Positions 45,314 through 58,482 of a stretch of 64,000 nt of DNA are shown here, piece by piece. Below the pieces are notes generated by a model. The model was not told where the DNA came from, ran no database searches, and was given only the letters and a program-made list of their open reading frames with translations. Both the position numbers and the translations under genes were made by a program. The stretch lies in contig JABCPU010000109.1 of NCBI GenBank assembly GCA_016800925.1, forward strand, positions 116,065 through 180,064, in the 5' to 3' direction. Position 1 is the first letter of the stretch; each line of letters starts with the position of its first letter. The stretch is from Suillus spraguei. Its lineage: Eukaryota; Basidiomycota; Agaricomycetes; Boletales; Suillaceae.

Positions 45314-48300
45314 TCATGTCACGTAGAGTGTGACCTGCCCCCCTGGCCGGAACGACTCGAAAGCCATTTGAACATCCTCGGTGGAACCTAGAGAGACCAT
45401 ATCTCCGTCCTCATCACGATATCTTACCCGCAAAGGGGTATCATCGCGACGCGGACCACAAAGACGTATTTTCCTGCCGACTTTGTCGACAAGGTCGTAA
45501 TATTCTGTGCTTCGTGGGACCTGAATGACGAATATGTCTTCGTTGAAGTGAACTTTCACCTTGACTGGAGGTGAAAAAGCGAGGTGGGCGCCATTAGATA
45601 CCATGCTCTCAAACGTCTGTGACCGAGGAGATCGGAGAGTTGAACCAACAAGAGATGATTCACTGGATCCGAATGGAGTGATCGGTGACGAGCTATGTGG
45701 TGACTCTTCTGACGAGCCCCTCGTCGACTGACTCGATCCGCTACCTCGTTTGCTACTTGAAGTTGTAGAATCCTCTGAACGATGAGCCCACCTTGCATTG
45801 TTGGGAACAGGAGGCGCAGGTACTTGTGGTACGTATGCGCTAGGCTGACTAGCACTCCGCGATCGGCTCAGCGGAGGTACAGTACTGCCATTCATAGCTG
45901 GTGATGTCGTAACACTACGGGAACCACCACTATCATACAAGGTCTTCAGCCTCGGGGAGCTGATTTGGCCTTGCAAAGGCATTCGAGGCGGACGGTCAGT
46001 TCCAAAGCTTGCAGTGGAATTAATCCTGTTCGCCATAGGGAGATAGGAATGGGTAGTGGAGGGATTGGCACCAGGTGGCGGAGGTAAAACGCCATTGGTC
46101 GACCGCCATTGCGACATGACGTGACCATTGATGTCTTCCGTCCTGGCTCGGGGACGGTCATCAATAATAGCAGGCTCGCGTGGCTCGATAGGCATACTCT
46201 GCATTCGATGCATACCCACGGGTGTGCCACGACCGGATGACGGTAGGCTTGCAGGAGGGTAATCCACATACTCACCCTCGTCAAAATCGAAACTCTCGGT
46301 GGATGGGTAGCCAGGTTGGCCACCACTAGAATAAGATCCAGCTACGGAGACATCGTCGCTGGTGCTGTATGCATTAACACGATGGCGACTGCTGGCTGGG
46401 TGGGGTGGAAGGCTGTGTGGGGAGTGGGCATGCGACATCAATGAGGAGCCACGGTCATGGGCGTATGACGGTGAGCGTGCCATATGCACAGCAGGAACGG
46501 AGGCATGACTGCTGTGTTGAACCATGAGCTGAGAGAAAGTTCGTTCTGATGCCCTTCGACCAGCAACTTCCCTGATAAGGCGATTAATTTGAACTTCCCA
46601 CTGTCGTAGTTGCTCTTCGGATCGGCAACGAAGGGTGAAGAATTCAAGATCATCATCACCTCGCCACCACACAGCCAGGGAATGGGGGTTGACTGTCGAT
46701 GATGCTTGAAGAAACTTGTCAGTATGAGACGACTGCAAAGGCCGGCAGACCTACCAACTGAATTCCGGTTTGAGCTAGGAATAGCTTGGGTGACGTTGTT
46801 CAAGAAAATACGACCCTTCAACAGGAGAGGAGTGTCCTTTCGCTTGTTCGGTGAGGTCATGGGTGGCGGAGCAGGTGCTTGTAAGCCATTCTGCTTTTTA
46901 AGAATAGAATTATTCTTGCCACTGCGTTTGCTATTTTGAGGGGGAGGTGCTGCCTCCTTACAGCAAAGTATGATCTTCTCAAAGAGAAACACGTGATATT
47001 CCCGATCGACGTCAGACTTGGTGACGGTGAAGATATCGTCGAGGAGAAGAGCGCCGAAATTGGACAAATGATGACCTTTCCAGTCTTGTACGCGGCCTTC
47101 CAGATTTTTGACTGTTTGAACATTTTCGGCCCGTCTTTGCGCCTCGTTAATCTTATCGGTAATGCGCTTAGCAGCTGCGGATCCAGCTTGCAGTTCCTCA
47201 AAATGCGGGTAATCGGTGGCAGATGTAGCCTTAATAAGCGACTACAAAACATCTGGTCAGATTTATAATGATTTGATATCGGTGAAAGTATTTACATCAA
47301 GGAGCAGTGGGAATTTGCAAATTCGTTGGACCGGTTTGATCAGAAAAGCGGGTAATTCCGATTTTGCGTTGATCAAATTATTATGGACCTGAGGACAGCG
47401 ATTAGTATATGAATATTAGGGATATGCGATATGTTCCGGCGCCACGCCACACAGCGGAACAGCCCAAAGATACACGGTACAGGATTTCTCAAGCTCACCG
47501 AAAGATTCTGCTCCTCCGCCACCATAAGATCTACTGCATTGGTATAGTTTGCACAATAAGGTTCATACACTGCAAAGTCCTCTTCCTATTGTTCCCAGAA
47601 AGAACCATGAATAACAATCATAAGCACAGAAGTAGAATCCAGAAACACGCACGTTTTCCAGAAAGAGAAGTCCCCAGCGCTGATCTCGCCACGCCATCTC
47701 TGCCGTGCTCTCCAGTCGAATAAGGAACTTCCTTTGGAAGTTCAAAAGCTTATTCAGTCCTGGGAAAAGGTAGTGGATGGTGTCCTGGTCAATTGTATTG
47801 CTTTGGGATAACGCCGTAGCATATCTCTATTGCCTAATTAAACAAGAGATGCTGAACGTAAATATAGAGTACGGACCTGCATGACCTCTAAATCCTGGAC
47901 GTATTTCCGTTCGGTCTCCACCAATTCCCTGATTATATTATTCCGGGCAGCATCTTGTGGGCCGGCGGGAATGGGAGCATTTTGCACATCACCGACTAAT
48001 GAGTCAATTGAATCATGCGTGGACATCAATGGTGGTGACAAAGGGGCTGCATCGAATAATGCGGACGGTAACATATTAACAATGGTGGTCACTGTGCTGA
48101 CGACCTAGGTTATTATGAGGCGTTAGAGCGATCGATGGGGATAACTCGGGCGCGCACCTTTACAAGCCCATCTGTAGAGTGTCTCTCCCATAAATCCGTC
48201 ACTGTGAACTGCTCACAGTTGTCCAAATTCTTGATATTCATGACGAAGACTGCAATGGCGTGTTTCTTTGCGCGTTCATTGCTGACATCAAATACAGAAG

Positions 48301-48625
48301 GATCCGTCTTGACTGTAGGTGGGCTTGTTCTGCCAGGAAGAAGTTCGTACAGGAAACAGAGTGATATTCCTAGCGAGAAGCAGTCCCATAGTTGTGTGAC
48401 AGGATCGGTGGATTGACGAAGAGAGCCTGACTGAGATGATAGTATAAAGAAATTTGAAAAGCCAGGAATGCGCATTAAACGAGTTCGCAAGGCAGAGCAT
48501 TGCTGGTAGAGAGATGTTGATTGAGAAGCTGCCTTGTTGAGGATATTATTGTTAGCGACTGGAGTTTCAATTACAAGACCGGGATTCGCTGCTATTGATT
48601 TTTTACGGGTAGCGACATTCGCCAT
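45314..48625 (-). CDS. CDC24: Rho guanine-nucleotide exchange factor CDC24
   Basis: Activates Cdc42 at sites of polarised growth. Exons (minus) 48625-48158, 48104-47877, 47826-47653, 47585-47499, 47388-47296, 47241-46755 and 46704-45314 give 975 residues. Order of domains: N-terminal calponin-homology-like CDC24 region (LRTRLMRIPGFSNFF, LWDCFSLGISLCFLYELLP); Dbl-homology domain starting NNIIRELVETERKYVQDLEVM and ending FLIKPVQRICKFPLLL; pleckstrin-homology domain (DREYHVFLFEKIILCCKEA ... AVWWRGDDDLEFFTLRC); a long serine/proline-rich linker; and a C-terminal PB1 domain (KVKVHFNEDIFVIQVP ... YRDEDGDMVSLGSTEDVQM), which binds the scaffold BEM1. The DH/PH join at 46755/46704 is the least certain; a nearby acceptor would change only a few residues. 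Confidence 0.95.
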
Positions 48626-49989
48626 GATGGCGGTTTAAAGAGAAAGAGCGCCCGGCGCGATGACTGATTATGAGGGTGAGTGAAAGGACAAGTAGCAGTC
48701 GTTAACGGGGAGGAACCGTCACAAGAGATAATACTATTTAAAACTCCGATTGACCCTGTTGATTCATATAAACAATTCAAAACATTAACCTTTCCGTCTT
48801 TTTTTTGTTTTTGAACAACAATACCGCGATTTATTGTCTCTGACCTTGTGTTCTAGCGGGCTAGGAGCGCCCTTCTAGAGCAACATGCTCGGAGCTCTTC
48901 AACTTAAACTTCGTGAGTCGTCCACTGTAATTCCTTCCACTGCATCTGCTTATCCATTCTACCGAAAAAAATGCTATTAATACCATATGTCAGATGGGTG
49001 TTACAGATCAATAGACTACGTTCGTCACCGCCTCGGCGCCCCGATCTCAGAGTGCGATGCGCATCAGCTCTCGCCGCACCAAACCGATGGCTCATGCTCC
49101 TCTCAGTCTGCGCAGGTTCACACTGCCTTATATAGACTTTTTCTGCGAGCACACGGCTCCATTACCAATTTCACGAACTTCTAATTCGTATGGGCGTTTG
49201 TTCATAGCTTCCTAGTTACCTAGCGAATCCCTGTCACGGGGTCTCCAATGCGCTCAATTGAGTGGAAGTCTTTTGCTCTGCCTAATACGTGCTCAATATT
49301 AATAACATACACCGTATGGACCAGGGTCCTTGCAAAAACAGGTGATTACGTGGAATGTGGTCGTGCTCACAGGACATGTTACCAGTGTGCTCCCTCGTCG
49401 TAATCATGCGGTATCTTCATAAGTACCGTTCCGTCGACCCTTACTTCTGAAGTTCTGGTGATAGAGTTTATCAGTAGCATCAACCTACTCGGGGCTTACA
49501 GAAGAACGCCAAGACTGTATGTACCGTGCTCCGTGGGATGCTGTGGGTATGTCTTTTACCACTGCCGTGTAACGTATTCTCATGACATCTTTTCACATAT
49601 GATCAGCAGTCGTACGGGTTACTTAAATCTATGATTGGTCCATTCATTGGCATATTAAATTTCATGTGCCTTCACGACAGACGCGTTATGGCCGTTCTGA
49701 CCGTTGACGATAGTAAGTACCAATGATAACTTTTCATTGACATGACATGTTTCAACTTGTATTGCCAATGCGAAATGGAAATAATCGGTAAAGCTTAAGG
49801 GACGACTGTCTTCCTTCGGTATGTCTGTCAGGGATAAAAGTTTAAGTAAATCTTGGAATCATATGTCAAAACGCAGGCTGACATTAACACTTGTCAAATA
49901 TTGAGTACTATATATACCGACCGTCATATCACTCAAGTTACCCCATAAACACCCTAGAGTTTAAAGTACATTTATAATAGACGCAATAC
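48626..49989. other. Gene-free intergenic stretch of about 1.4 kb
   Basis: Upstream of CDC24 and downstream of the Rap1-like gene. No long ORF with family resemblance, no tRNA-like fold recognised by eye, no repeat shared with the transposon region. Confidence 0.45.
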
Positions 49990-52533
49990 TCAAGGTTCTT
50001 CCCCATTCTCATCAACATCGATATTCTCGCCATTTGCCAATTGCTGGATGAAGTGATCAATCTTGGCTTTGTGTATACGATGGTGTTCCTGCCATCCCTT
50101 CCAAGGATGATGAGGATGCTGTAAACAAGACCAGGTCAGCCAGCTCAATAAAATACCGAACAGTGAAGACTGACTGTACGACCAAACGCCTGGAAGATTT
50201 TGTCTGACGTCCCTTCTGGCTTTGTGAAAAAGTACTTTGCAAGAAGGATGTCATCTCCACGGCTATAACGCATCTTCTTCTCCGGTGGTTGAGGTAAAGG
50301 CTCGTCCTCTTCTGTGCGGTTGAGTTCATGCTTGTGACGCCGCCAGAACTTCATCCATGATGCACGCGAGTGATGTGGAGCCTTGATAGTGTTGGGTAAT
50401 CAAGAAAATAAGACGGTATTTTGAGTCGATTACCTTGGCAGCAACATCCTTCCAAAATGCAACCATATCAAATCGTTCTTGGGACCTGGATACGTCATGA
50501 AACCGCCACGGGAACCCACATTCTGAGAGGACTTACTTCCGGTACTCCATGAAGCGCACCAGGAACGCAACGTCCTCGTCCGTAAAAGCTACCCCCTTTC
50601 CTGTCGTACTCCTGAAGAGAGCGCGAGGTGGAGTCGGAGACCGATTGCGCGGACGACCAGCATCTTGCTGCAACCGAGCCTGTGCAGCTGCGATGATGCC
50701 AGGACCCGTAGTTCCGAGTGGCAGTAGTTGTTCTTCCTCTTCGGGCTCAACTTCGCCTTCAGGGCGAGGCGTATTGTTGTCGCCTGTGTCCATCGAGTAG
50801 CCCCCCAACCGGATCTGATGTTTATTGCAATATCGGCGCCAAGAGTAAAATCTGCGGACTCATCAGATCAACAATATCGCCTTACGTGAAACGCGCTCAC
50901 GTATGATGCGGCGCCTACCATGCACGGCAGTATCAGACAAGTTGCACAGCGCCGAAATGTAAGCAACCTACTTTGACTGCAATCCTCTCACAGATTTCTC
51001 TCAAACTGGAGATAATTTAGTCTTGGCTGCGATCTAACAGTAAGTACTTACCTGAGGACAAGACCTTGTTCTTGACAGTAATCAATGTATCGCTTGAGGT
51101 ATAATACATCATCAGAGGTAAACAAGTTTCCTCCGTATGTGCTCTTAATCACGCGTGTTGGAGGTGTCGGTGAATGTGCTGGAGGATTTCGGCGATTCAG
51201 TACAAGAGCGGAAGGTGAGGCGGCGGGCGGCGCCTAATAATAAATAATAAAATTAAACTGATGTATCATGCACGAATGCATGAAATGAACTTACAGTATT
51301 ACGAGTGCGCTTACGACCACGAGGTTTCTCAACAAGAGTACTATCAGCGGGAACTGAAGACGGTCCAGCCTCTGCCATGTAGGGTGTAGTCTGATCATAA
51401 GGATGCTCATACTGATATTGACCACATGAATGGCAACCGTGATTAACACGTATAAACACTTACTGAAGTAGGGTCATAAGGATAGTCGGTAGTCGGGGGA
51501 GCCCATTCAGGACGGTCATCGCCGTATCTATAATCATAACCTGCTGCACTCGGGCCAGCCACCATATGGGGCGGGGGCTGATTGAAGGGCGTCACCCAAG
51601 GCTCATCCCGATATGGATGTGTTTGTCGGGCAAGCATCGCGGTAGTCTGAGGTGAGGTTATATGCGTTTGCTGTGGCGCAATGGCATTTGGTGCCTGCCA
51701 TGATTGGGGTGGGGCAGCTGTTGGTGGCTGTATACCTCGAGGCGGCCCGTGCATTGGATGGCCGTAAACAGGATAACCGTAGGATGTTTGAGGTGGATGG
51801 ACCATAGGATCCCCAGGGGGGATAGGAGGCATTGCTTGTGGATGGGGAGCCATGGACTGCATTGGAGCAGGCTGAGATGTGGAGGGGCGCGTCTGATCAG
51901 TCTGGGACGGGACGACGGTAGGTGGTGTTACTCTGGTAAGGTCATTCAACGCAGGGAAGACCAATCGGTAAGAAGAAAAACAAACTTCTCCGTTCCAGTG
52001 ACCTTACAACCAGCCCAGTTGTTTTGGAACGTTTGAAGAGCGCCAGCACGAACGCACTCATGAACCCAGCGGTAATGGAGAACGATTTTACCCTTTTTAC
52101 CAGCATACTGGCGGTGCAGGTTCTGGCCTGATTCCTTATGTGGATCAACTGAAATGCAGTTGCATGAATTGTGACGGACATGACAAGGACCTGTACTTAC
52201 CAAGAATGTACGGCGCCCCACTGTACCCTGGTGATAATGTGCCGCCGTGTTTCTGCCGAAGATGGAATTTAATTACATATTATCAACGGTTCAAAGACAT
52301 ATGATCCAATCTGTATGATAACTAACTGAAGGATGACCTACCACTACGAGTTCGACGAGTGCGTCTCTATCTTCCACTTCCTTCTCGATGTATACATTGA
52401 GGGGTGTTCCCATCATGGGCTCGAGAAAGAGATCGCCACCGGGGCCATCGTTAGTGGGCGATGGATCCTGGCCGGAGCGTAGAGATATACTTTGTTCATG
52501 CTGATTGCGTCTGGTAGAACGCGCTGGTGCCAT
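49990..52533 (-). CDS. Rap1-like telomere protein: BRCT plus three Myb-like repeats
   Basis: A 641-residue protein from 12 exons (minus): 52533-52342, 52252-52201, 52148-51986, 51932-51464, 51411-51295, 51233-51052, 51005-50972, 50914-50901, 50851-50537, 50485-50434, 50381-50175 and 50118-49990. Residues about 40-135 read as a BRCT domain (KHGGTLSPGYSGAPYILVD, RWVHECVRAGALQTFQNNW). A proline/glutamine-rich linker follows, then three Myb-like segments, each with an acidic helix then a PHH-aromatic turn: FTSDDVLYLKRYIDYC/APHHTFYSWRRYC, FTDEDVAFLVRFMEYR/APHHSRASWMKFW, and YSRGDDILLAKYFF/HPHHPWKGW. BRCT followed by Rap1-type Myb domains suggests the shelterin protein Rap1/TERF2IP; chromatin role is inference. 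The eighth exon is 14 nt. Confidence 0.75.
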
Positions 52534-52763
52534 GGGTCTTAGCCAGGACTCCTTGATGTAATGATAGAAGTGGTGGTTGGGGTCAAGGTTTGAGTTTCTG
52601 AGGCGGAGTGGCAGGAGGCTACCGGCCGGCGGAGATCAAAATTCACCGGATCTCACCGGTCCAGTAACATTGCCGCATGATCTCAGTATGATAGGTAATC
52701 TTATCTAGCGCCCTAAGGTATGTTGTGCTTAGCAAGCGACATTAACAACGTTCTGAACGATTC

Positions 52764-54217
52764 ATGGCAGTTACGCAACCTCTGGAATACCTTTCTCAGG
52801 CGCAGATTGACAAGGTAGGTTCACCGTGCTCCTGGATCTTCTGTCACAGCTGACCTCATGAAATATCTGTCAGTTCTATAGGGACGGGTAAGTCAGATAC
52901 CTAAGAAACCTACTGCTCTCAGTGACAGGCGTGCATAGGTATTTGGTAGTCCCTGGCTTTCTCTCGCACGAACAGACGAGTGCTCTTTTGTTGCGGGCCA
53001 AAGAGCTCCTCGATGAATTACACCAGAGGATCATCCCCTGGTAAGTGCACCATTTGAATCGCAAACATTCAGGACTCTATACGCGTCGCAGACCAAATTC
53101 ACAACGTCGGATAAGGACCACATTGGTGACAACTACTTTCTAAATTCAGGCGACAAGATCCGCTATTTTCTTGACGAAGATGCTGTCGACAGTAGTGGGA
53201 AACTTACCAGGGATAAGGCAAAGGCAGTCAACAAGATCGGTCACGGTTTGTTACTCATCCACACAAATTTCCACACTCATCTTACTTAAGTTAGCTCTTC
53301 ATGAATTGGACCCCGTGTTCCGGAACGTTACTTTGGAAAATGATCGACTGAAGGCTCTAGCACGCGACCTGCGATTCCACCATGATCCAGTTGGTAAAGA
53401 TCATGTTCAGTAATCACACACCTGCTGGAGACTGATATAAACCTGCTAGCATTGCAATCAATGGTCATATTCAAACAGTCGCGGACTGGTGGCGCAGGTG
53501 AGTAACTGATATCAGGTGTCAACGTCATTTCAAGCAGCTAACACACCAACCTTGGAGTGCCCGAACACAACGACTCGTAAGTGGCAGGTTACCGGCGTTT
53601 GAATTCAAATCTAAAATTATAACTCAGCACGTTTCTTGTCAGTATCGGTCTCTCCTTCCTGTTTTACATGCCATCTTCATACACACCATGTATAGTACAC
53701 GTCACCTCCGAGTGCTCTTGGTTTTTGGATAGCTCTTGAACAGTGTACGCACACCAACGGCGCCCTGTCGTTCTTTCCCGGATCCCATCTAACAACTCCG
53801 ATCACGAAGAGATTTGTACGTTTACCAGAGGGTGGTACTGGTTTCGAGCAGCTTGCTACCCCGCCTCCTTTGTCTGACATAAACGAGAAACACAGGCAGA
53901 ATGCGTCAGAAGGTGTATCAGAAGGAAACTATGTGCTGGAAACTTGCGAGCCAGGTAGATGGTTACGTGTGCGCTAGATGACTATCGCTGAACATTATAT
54001 GCTAGGTGATCTCGTCCTCATCCACGGCAGTGTCCTTCACAGGTCAGAGCGTAATACTAGTGCTCACACAAGATTCGCATATACTTTCCACATGATTGAA
54101 TCATCCCCTTATGCCGAATACGACGAGAAGAACTGGCTTCAGCCTACTGATGCCATGCCTTTCTCCAGAATCTTGGACGTACCAAATGAAATTACTATTT
54201 CCACCGCTGTACATTAG
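52764..54217 (+). CDS. Phytanoyl-CoA dioxygenase family protein (PHYHD1-like)
   Basis: Fe(II)/2-oxoglutarate-dependent oxygenase of 328 residues. Exons 52764-52814, 52874-52887, 52939-53040, 53073-53245, 53295-53393, 53450-53497, 53558-53576, 53628-53637, 53696-53954 and 54006-54217. Metal ligands are visible: His-X-Asp in VPEHNDSTFLY and the distal His in VLIHGSVLHRSERN, with the 2-oxoglutarate-binding arginine expected near RSERNTS. The opening LEYLSQAQIDKFYRDGYLVVPGF is typical. Three exons are tiny (14, 19 and 10 nt). The fourth exon keeps frame only with an unusually short 32-nt intron (53041-53072); the normal-sized alternative ending at 53091 creates a stop. Natural substrate unknown. 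Tail-to-tail with THI6, 101 bp apart. Confidence 0.85.
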
Positions 54218-54318
54218 ACATATCCATTTAGGAGGTTGTTGTACATGGGAAATTCAGTCGCTAGTATGCTCTTCGCATTGTCCAAATATTTATCCATACG
54301 TCATGCTGTAAGAACAGA

Positions 54319-56351
54319 TTACAATACTTGAACTTTTGCCCTAGACAACAGAGTCTCGGGCTTCAAGTTGTATAGCTCATCTATAAGGGCTGGGAGGAAG
54401 GTTCCAGATCCGTGGACGTCGCTTCTTTCTGCTGCGCACTCAGCTGCCACCGTTAGGGCCAGAACACTAGGATCATTAGTCAGTTTTTGCTATACGAAAT
54501 TGTTTGATCAGATTTCGACTTACCCACCAACAGCACCTATCAGCATGTTCCCCCTGACGAGCTTTGCGAGCTCAGGCCCAGGGCTTGTTCCAGGGGCAGC
54601 AGCCACAAGTGAGGCACCAGCACAAAACGTAGCAACGCAGGTGCCAACAAGGCATCCAGACCCTGTAATGTCACCGAGGATTTTATGACCGTTCTCCAAC
54701 TTCACCACAATGGCACCATCAGATACCCAGTCTGTCGGTCCAGTCATAACAGCAACACAACCTTGCGGCGGATGTATTTAAGGCGGTGTACCACGATATC
54801 CGCGGCAAACTTACGTTCTTTCTTGGCTATCTCACGAATAAAAGACGCCGGATCTACGAACCCAGAGCCAACACTATCAACCCCTTTAGCCTGCACCTGC
54901 GGATAAATAATGTAAATTTGCAAGTTCCACACAGAAATAGGATATGTATCACAGACTTCGTTTGAGTTAGCGAGAGCAGCCATCTCGCCAGCGTTTCCTT
55001 TTATAACGCTGGCCTGCCATGCATTCAGGAGTTCTGAAGCGGTCGCCTTCCTAAACTGAGTAGCACCCACTCCAACCGGATCAAAGATTACGGGTTTTTG
55101 TGCATTGTTTGCGTATTGGCCTGCAAGAATCATGCTACCTTTATTCGTGATGGTGCCAAAGTTTATGAGTAAACCACCCGGAATGCGACTAAGATCATGC
55201 ATCTCTTCGGGCGCAGTAGCCATAATCGGACTAGCACCCAAGGCTAAGGTAGCATTCGCGGATTGGTTCGTGACCACGACATTTGTGATCTATGCGACAG
55301 TCAGTGGACGTGCAGCAGATTCACACGTGAGAACATCTACTTGATGGATGAGTGGACTTTTGTCTCGTATCACCTGCATAAGTTCGATGACGCCATTCTT
55401 GATGGTCTCCGCATCGTACGCTTGCAGTACTCGACTCTGCACATCGAAATGGTGAACCCACGCATCGAGGCTATCCCTTAACCTCTGGGCAGCGGAACGA
55501 GGTGCTGAGGATGCTACAATGTCCGAGACCACAGCAATACCATCCAATCTATGTCCGGAGGTTGACACAGATCCATGCAATGTTCTCAAGACGTTAGTGG
55601 AGTTTATCCCCCCTGGGGAACAGGTCTTTAGACATCACAATCGACGTAGCGTATGCATTTCTGCATACCAATTGCAACTGCCTTGATGTTTGTGCCATCC
55701 AGAGCTTGGAGCAGTGAGCCAACCCCTCTGACGCCAATGACTGGGCTGGTCAGCTCCTTAGTTGTCGTACCCCATACGGCACCAACGCCAATATAATCAA
55801 CTTTGTCCTCTATTGCTTTCTTCACGTGGCCTGAATCGTTGCAAGAAACGCCAATCACAGTACCAGCGGGGAGTAAAGTTTTTGCGATATGAACTGGCAT
55901 GTCTGTTTGCCCCAGATGCACACCATCGGCTTGGATGGCGAGCGCGATATCAATACGGTCATTGATGATGAGAGGAACTTTGTATTTTGCACACAGGATC
56001 TTCGACTCTCGTGCAATTTCCAGGAACTGAAGCCAACCATCTGAAACAGCAATGAAGAAACAAACGACCACTTCTCACTTCTAATGTGTCAGACTTCTTT
56101 TCTCGGATCTGAACAACGGTTACACCGCCTTGCAAGGCCTTAAAAATTAGCGTAAACAGAGTCACCGATTAGCGCATGTCGTTTGTACTCCTGAAGGAGA
56201 ATCATATCCAGACCTCTTCCAAGGATTCTAAATATTCCTGAAAAACGAGGGAGTGGTTTCAATGACGTTCGAAATCAGGGATATCTCTGACCTTTCCCGG
56301 TGGCAGCAGCTCCCTGCCTGTGACCAAGTATAGTGAAAAGTCGATTGTCAT
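54319..56351 (-). CDS. THI6: Bifunctional thiamine-phosphate synthase / hydroxyethylthiazole kinase
   Basis: Joins the pyrimidine and thiazole halves of thiamine and phosphorylates hydroxyethylthiazole. Nine exons (minus): 56351-56292, 56237-56214, 56138-56079, 56026-55669, 55612-55341, 55289-54957, 54896-54815, 54761-54524 and 54466-54319, giving 524 residues. The N-terminal half is the synthase: LYLVTGRELLP, GGVTVVQIREK, INDRIDIALAIQADGVHLGQ and DYIGVGAVWGTTTK. The C-terminal half is the kinase: SPLIHQITNVVVTN, NFGTITNKGSMILAG, VIFDPVGVGAT, SVIKGNAGEMAAL and GDITGSGCLVGT (phosphate-binding GSGC). The kinase half contains a short intron after a GTAAGT donor at 54814; reading through it would give a stop. 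No TPP riboswitch motif was seen upstream. Confidence 0.95.
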
Positions 56352-56936
56352 TATTTGACGATGGCAACGGCACTAAACCCGAGTGTTTTAACTAGTTGTT
56401 ACAGGGAACGAGCGAACGATTATCTTGTGGGCCACGGTATATTCCCGATCACGGCACGAGCCGGTGGCTCCGGCTCACCGTTTTGACCACCATGTACTAG
56501 TACTGACCTGGCCTACTCAGGTTAGTGCCCTCATCCAATTGTAGAGACTTCAAACTGTATGCGTATCATGATTCAAGCATGCACGTTTGTGCTAGTAATG
56601 TACTGTCCCTAAGGTATGTACTTCAATACTCTGCAATAACAGGCAACCAATTCTCTGTTCCATTAGTAGCTGCCCAGTGGCAATATCAATACAGTGGTTA
56701 CTAGTATTTGTCAGAAAATCAGCGCTTTAGTTCCCAGTCACTTGTATTTTCTGGATTTCGTTAGCGCATGAAACATGTGAATTTGCGCCTGCGCAACGTC
56801 AACATCAGTTGAAGTATCACGACATCATACTTCTCGCTGCTTTTTCTTATCTTCTAGCACCCCTGAAGTAGTACTTAAAGAAATGGTATATGCGTTCATC
56901 CAAGGACCCCCCACACTTTGATTCCACCACCTCATC
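56352..56936. other. Divergent promoter region between THI6 and the P450
   Basis: 585 bp with no gene. It must hold both promoters. A thiamine-responsive RNA element was looked for and not found. Confidence 0.4.
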
Positions 56937-58482
56937 ATGGAACCCACTGCACTCTGGTGGACATTTTCCAGTCTTGCAGCCACACTTGTGATTTTTCAAC
57001 TGTTCACCGTGCCATCACACTTGCGTCATCTCCCTCGTGTGCCTATTCTCTCTCTTCTGGTTAGTTATTTATCAGGCGAGGTCGAGGACGTGCGCATCAG
57101 GCGCCTCATTCTGCCATACGCAAACGAGAAAGTTGAAGGACTTGTTCTTGTGTGGGCGCTAGGCCGATGGATGGTTCACATTCTTGATCACAAGGTATGC
57201 ATTTCGTGTCGTCGCTAAGCTCTTGTTAATCTTCGTCCAGCTTGCAGTTAAAATGTCGGAGAACCTTTTGTTATACCCGAAAGAGTTACCGCCAGATGGT
57301 CTCTTACTATGGCGCTTCATTGGGGGCTCAAACATCCTCATGGCAAATGGTGACCGGTGGAAGGAACATTCCAGAGTCGTCCGAGATGCATTCAATCTCT
57401 CCATCCCTGTCGACCAGTTCACATACCTGTCCAAGAACCTCTTTGATGTCATTAACCCGCCCTCAGAGGAGAATGACACCCATACTGTCAACTTCGCCGA
57501 ACTCGCGCAGCGTTTTGCCCTCGATGCAGTTGGGTCTTCAGTCCTTGGGCATGACTTTGATGCTATTCGGACCGAGTCCTTGTTTGTCCAAGAATACAAC
57601 GGCATTATGCACGATATTGCCAACCCTCTCTATTTGATTATGCCCTTCCTTGAGAAGGTTATTCCTCGCAAGGAAGTCATCAAGCGTATGGACAACTTGG
57701 TCGACAAGTTTAAAATGCTGCTTCGAGCAAAACGAAATGACCCTGGAGATGACATGATGACTTTCATGCTGAAGGAGCCTACGATGTCCGAAGAAGAGCT
57801 TCGTGATAATATGGTCGTGCTCTTCATAGCTGGCCACGTAGGTCAAATGCGCTGCCTTTCGATAGCATGCATTGATTAACGCATATTTTAGGATACTTCC
57901 GCTGGAGGTCTCTCGACCCTTATTTACTTCCTTGCGATTCATCCAGAAATCCAAGCCGCCGCGCGCGAGGAAACTCTTCGCGTTCTTGGACCTACCTCCG
58001 ATCCCAGTGTTGATACCCTCTCCTCTGCGTCATTACCTTACCTCAACGCCTGCATTCGCGAAGCTCTTCGGATCAACACTCCGATCTCATATATCGTCCC
58101 TCGTGTCACTGCGGAAGATGTCACCCTCGGAAAGTACTACGTTCCGTCTAACACCTCACTTATATACAATATCTATGCCATCCATCACCGTAATGACATC
58201 TGGGGGGACCCCAACACTTTCAGGCCCAACCGCTTCCTTGAGAAGACCGAGAACTCAATTCTCAAGGATGCTTGGGTTCCTTTCGCCTCTGGACCTCGGC
58301 AGTGCCCTGCTCGCAACTTTGCGCTCTATGAGCAGCGTGCCCTAGCCGTAATGTTGTTGCGAGAGTACGAGTGGACGTTGCCGGCAGATTCGATTCATCA
58401 AGATGGTTTAAAGAACGCCTTCTCCCCTTTTGCCCTAACGCTCCCCCACAACCTTCATATCACTTTCACAAAGCGCAAGTAG
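56937..58482 (+). CDS. Cytochrome P450
   Basis: A 481-residue microsomal monooxygenase in three exons (56937-57194, 57241-57837, 57892-58482). An N-terminal hydrophobic anchor (residues about 7-25) precedes HLPRVP. The C helix shows GDRWKEHSRVVRDAF, the I helix AGHDTSAGGL with the acid-threonine pair, the K helix REALRI (Glu-X-X-Arg), and the heme loop FASGPRQCPARNFA with the cysteine ligand. The loop has serine-glycine-proline rather than the usual glycine-X-arginine order. Substrate cannot be told from sequence; no biosynthetic-gene neighbours are present. Family number not assigned. Confidence 0.93.

Noticed and set aside
49190..49260. Possible tRNA (GCGAATCCC...CACGGGG)
   Set aside because: No T-loop consensus GTTCGA and no cloverleaf could be drawn.
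53092..53245. PHYH exon starting at the 53091 acceptor
   Set aside because: It gives a TGA at the junction and leaves the total coding length not divisible by three; kept only as an alternative.
56352..56936. Thiamine pyrophosphate riboswitch upstream of THI6
   Set aside because: The conserved CUGAGA and ACC-x-GAACCUGAU elements were not found upstream or in the first intron.
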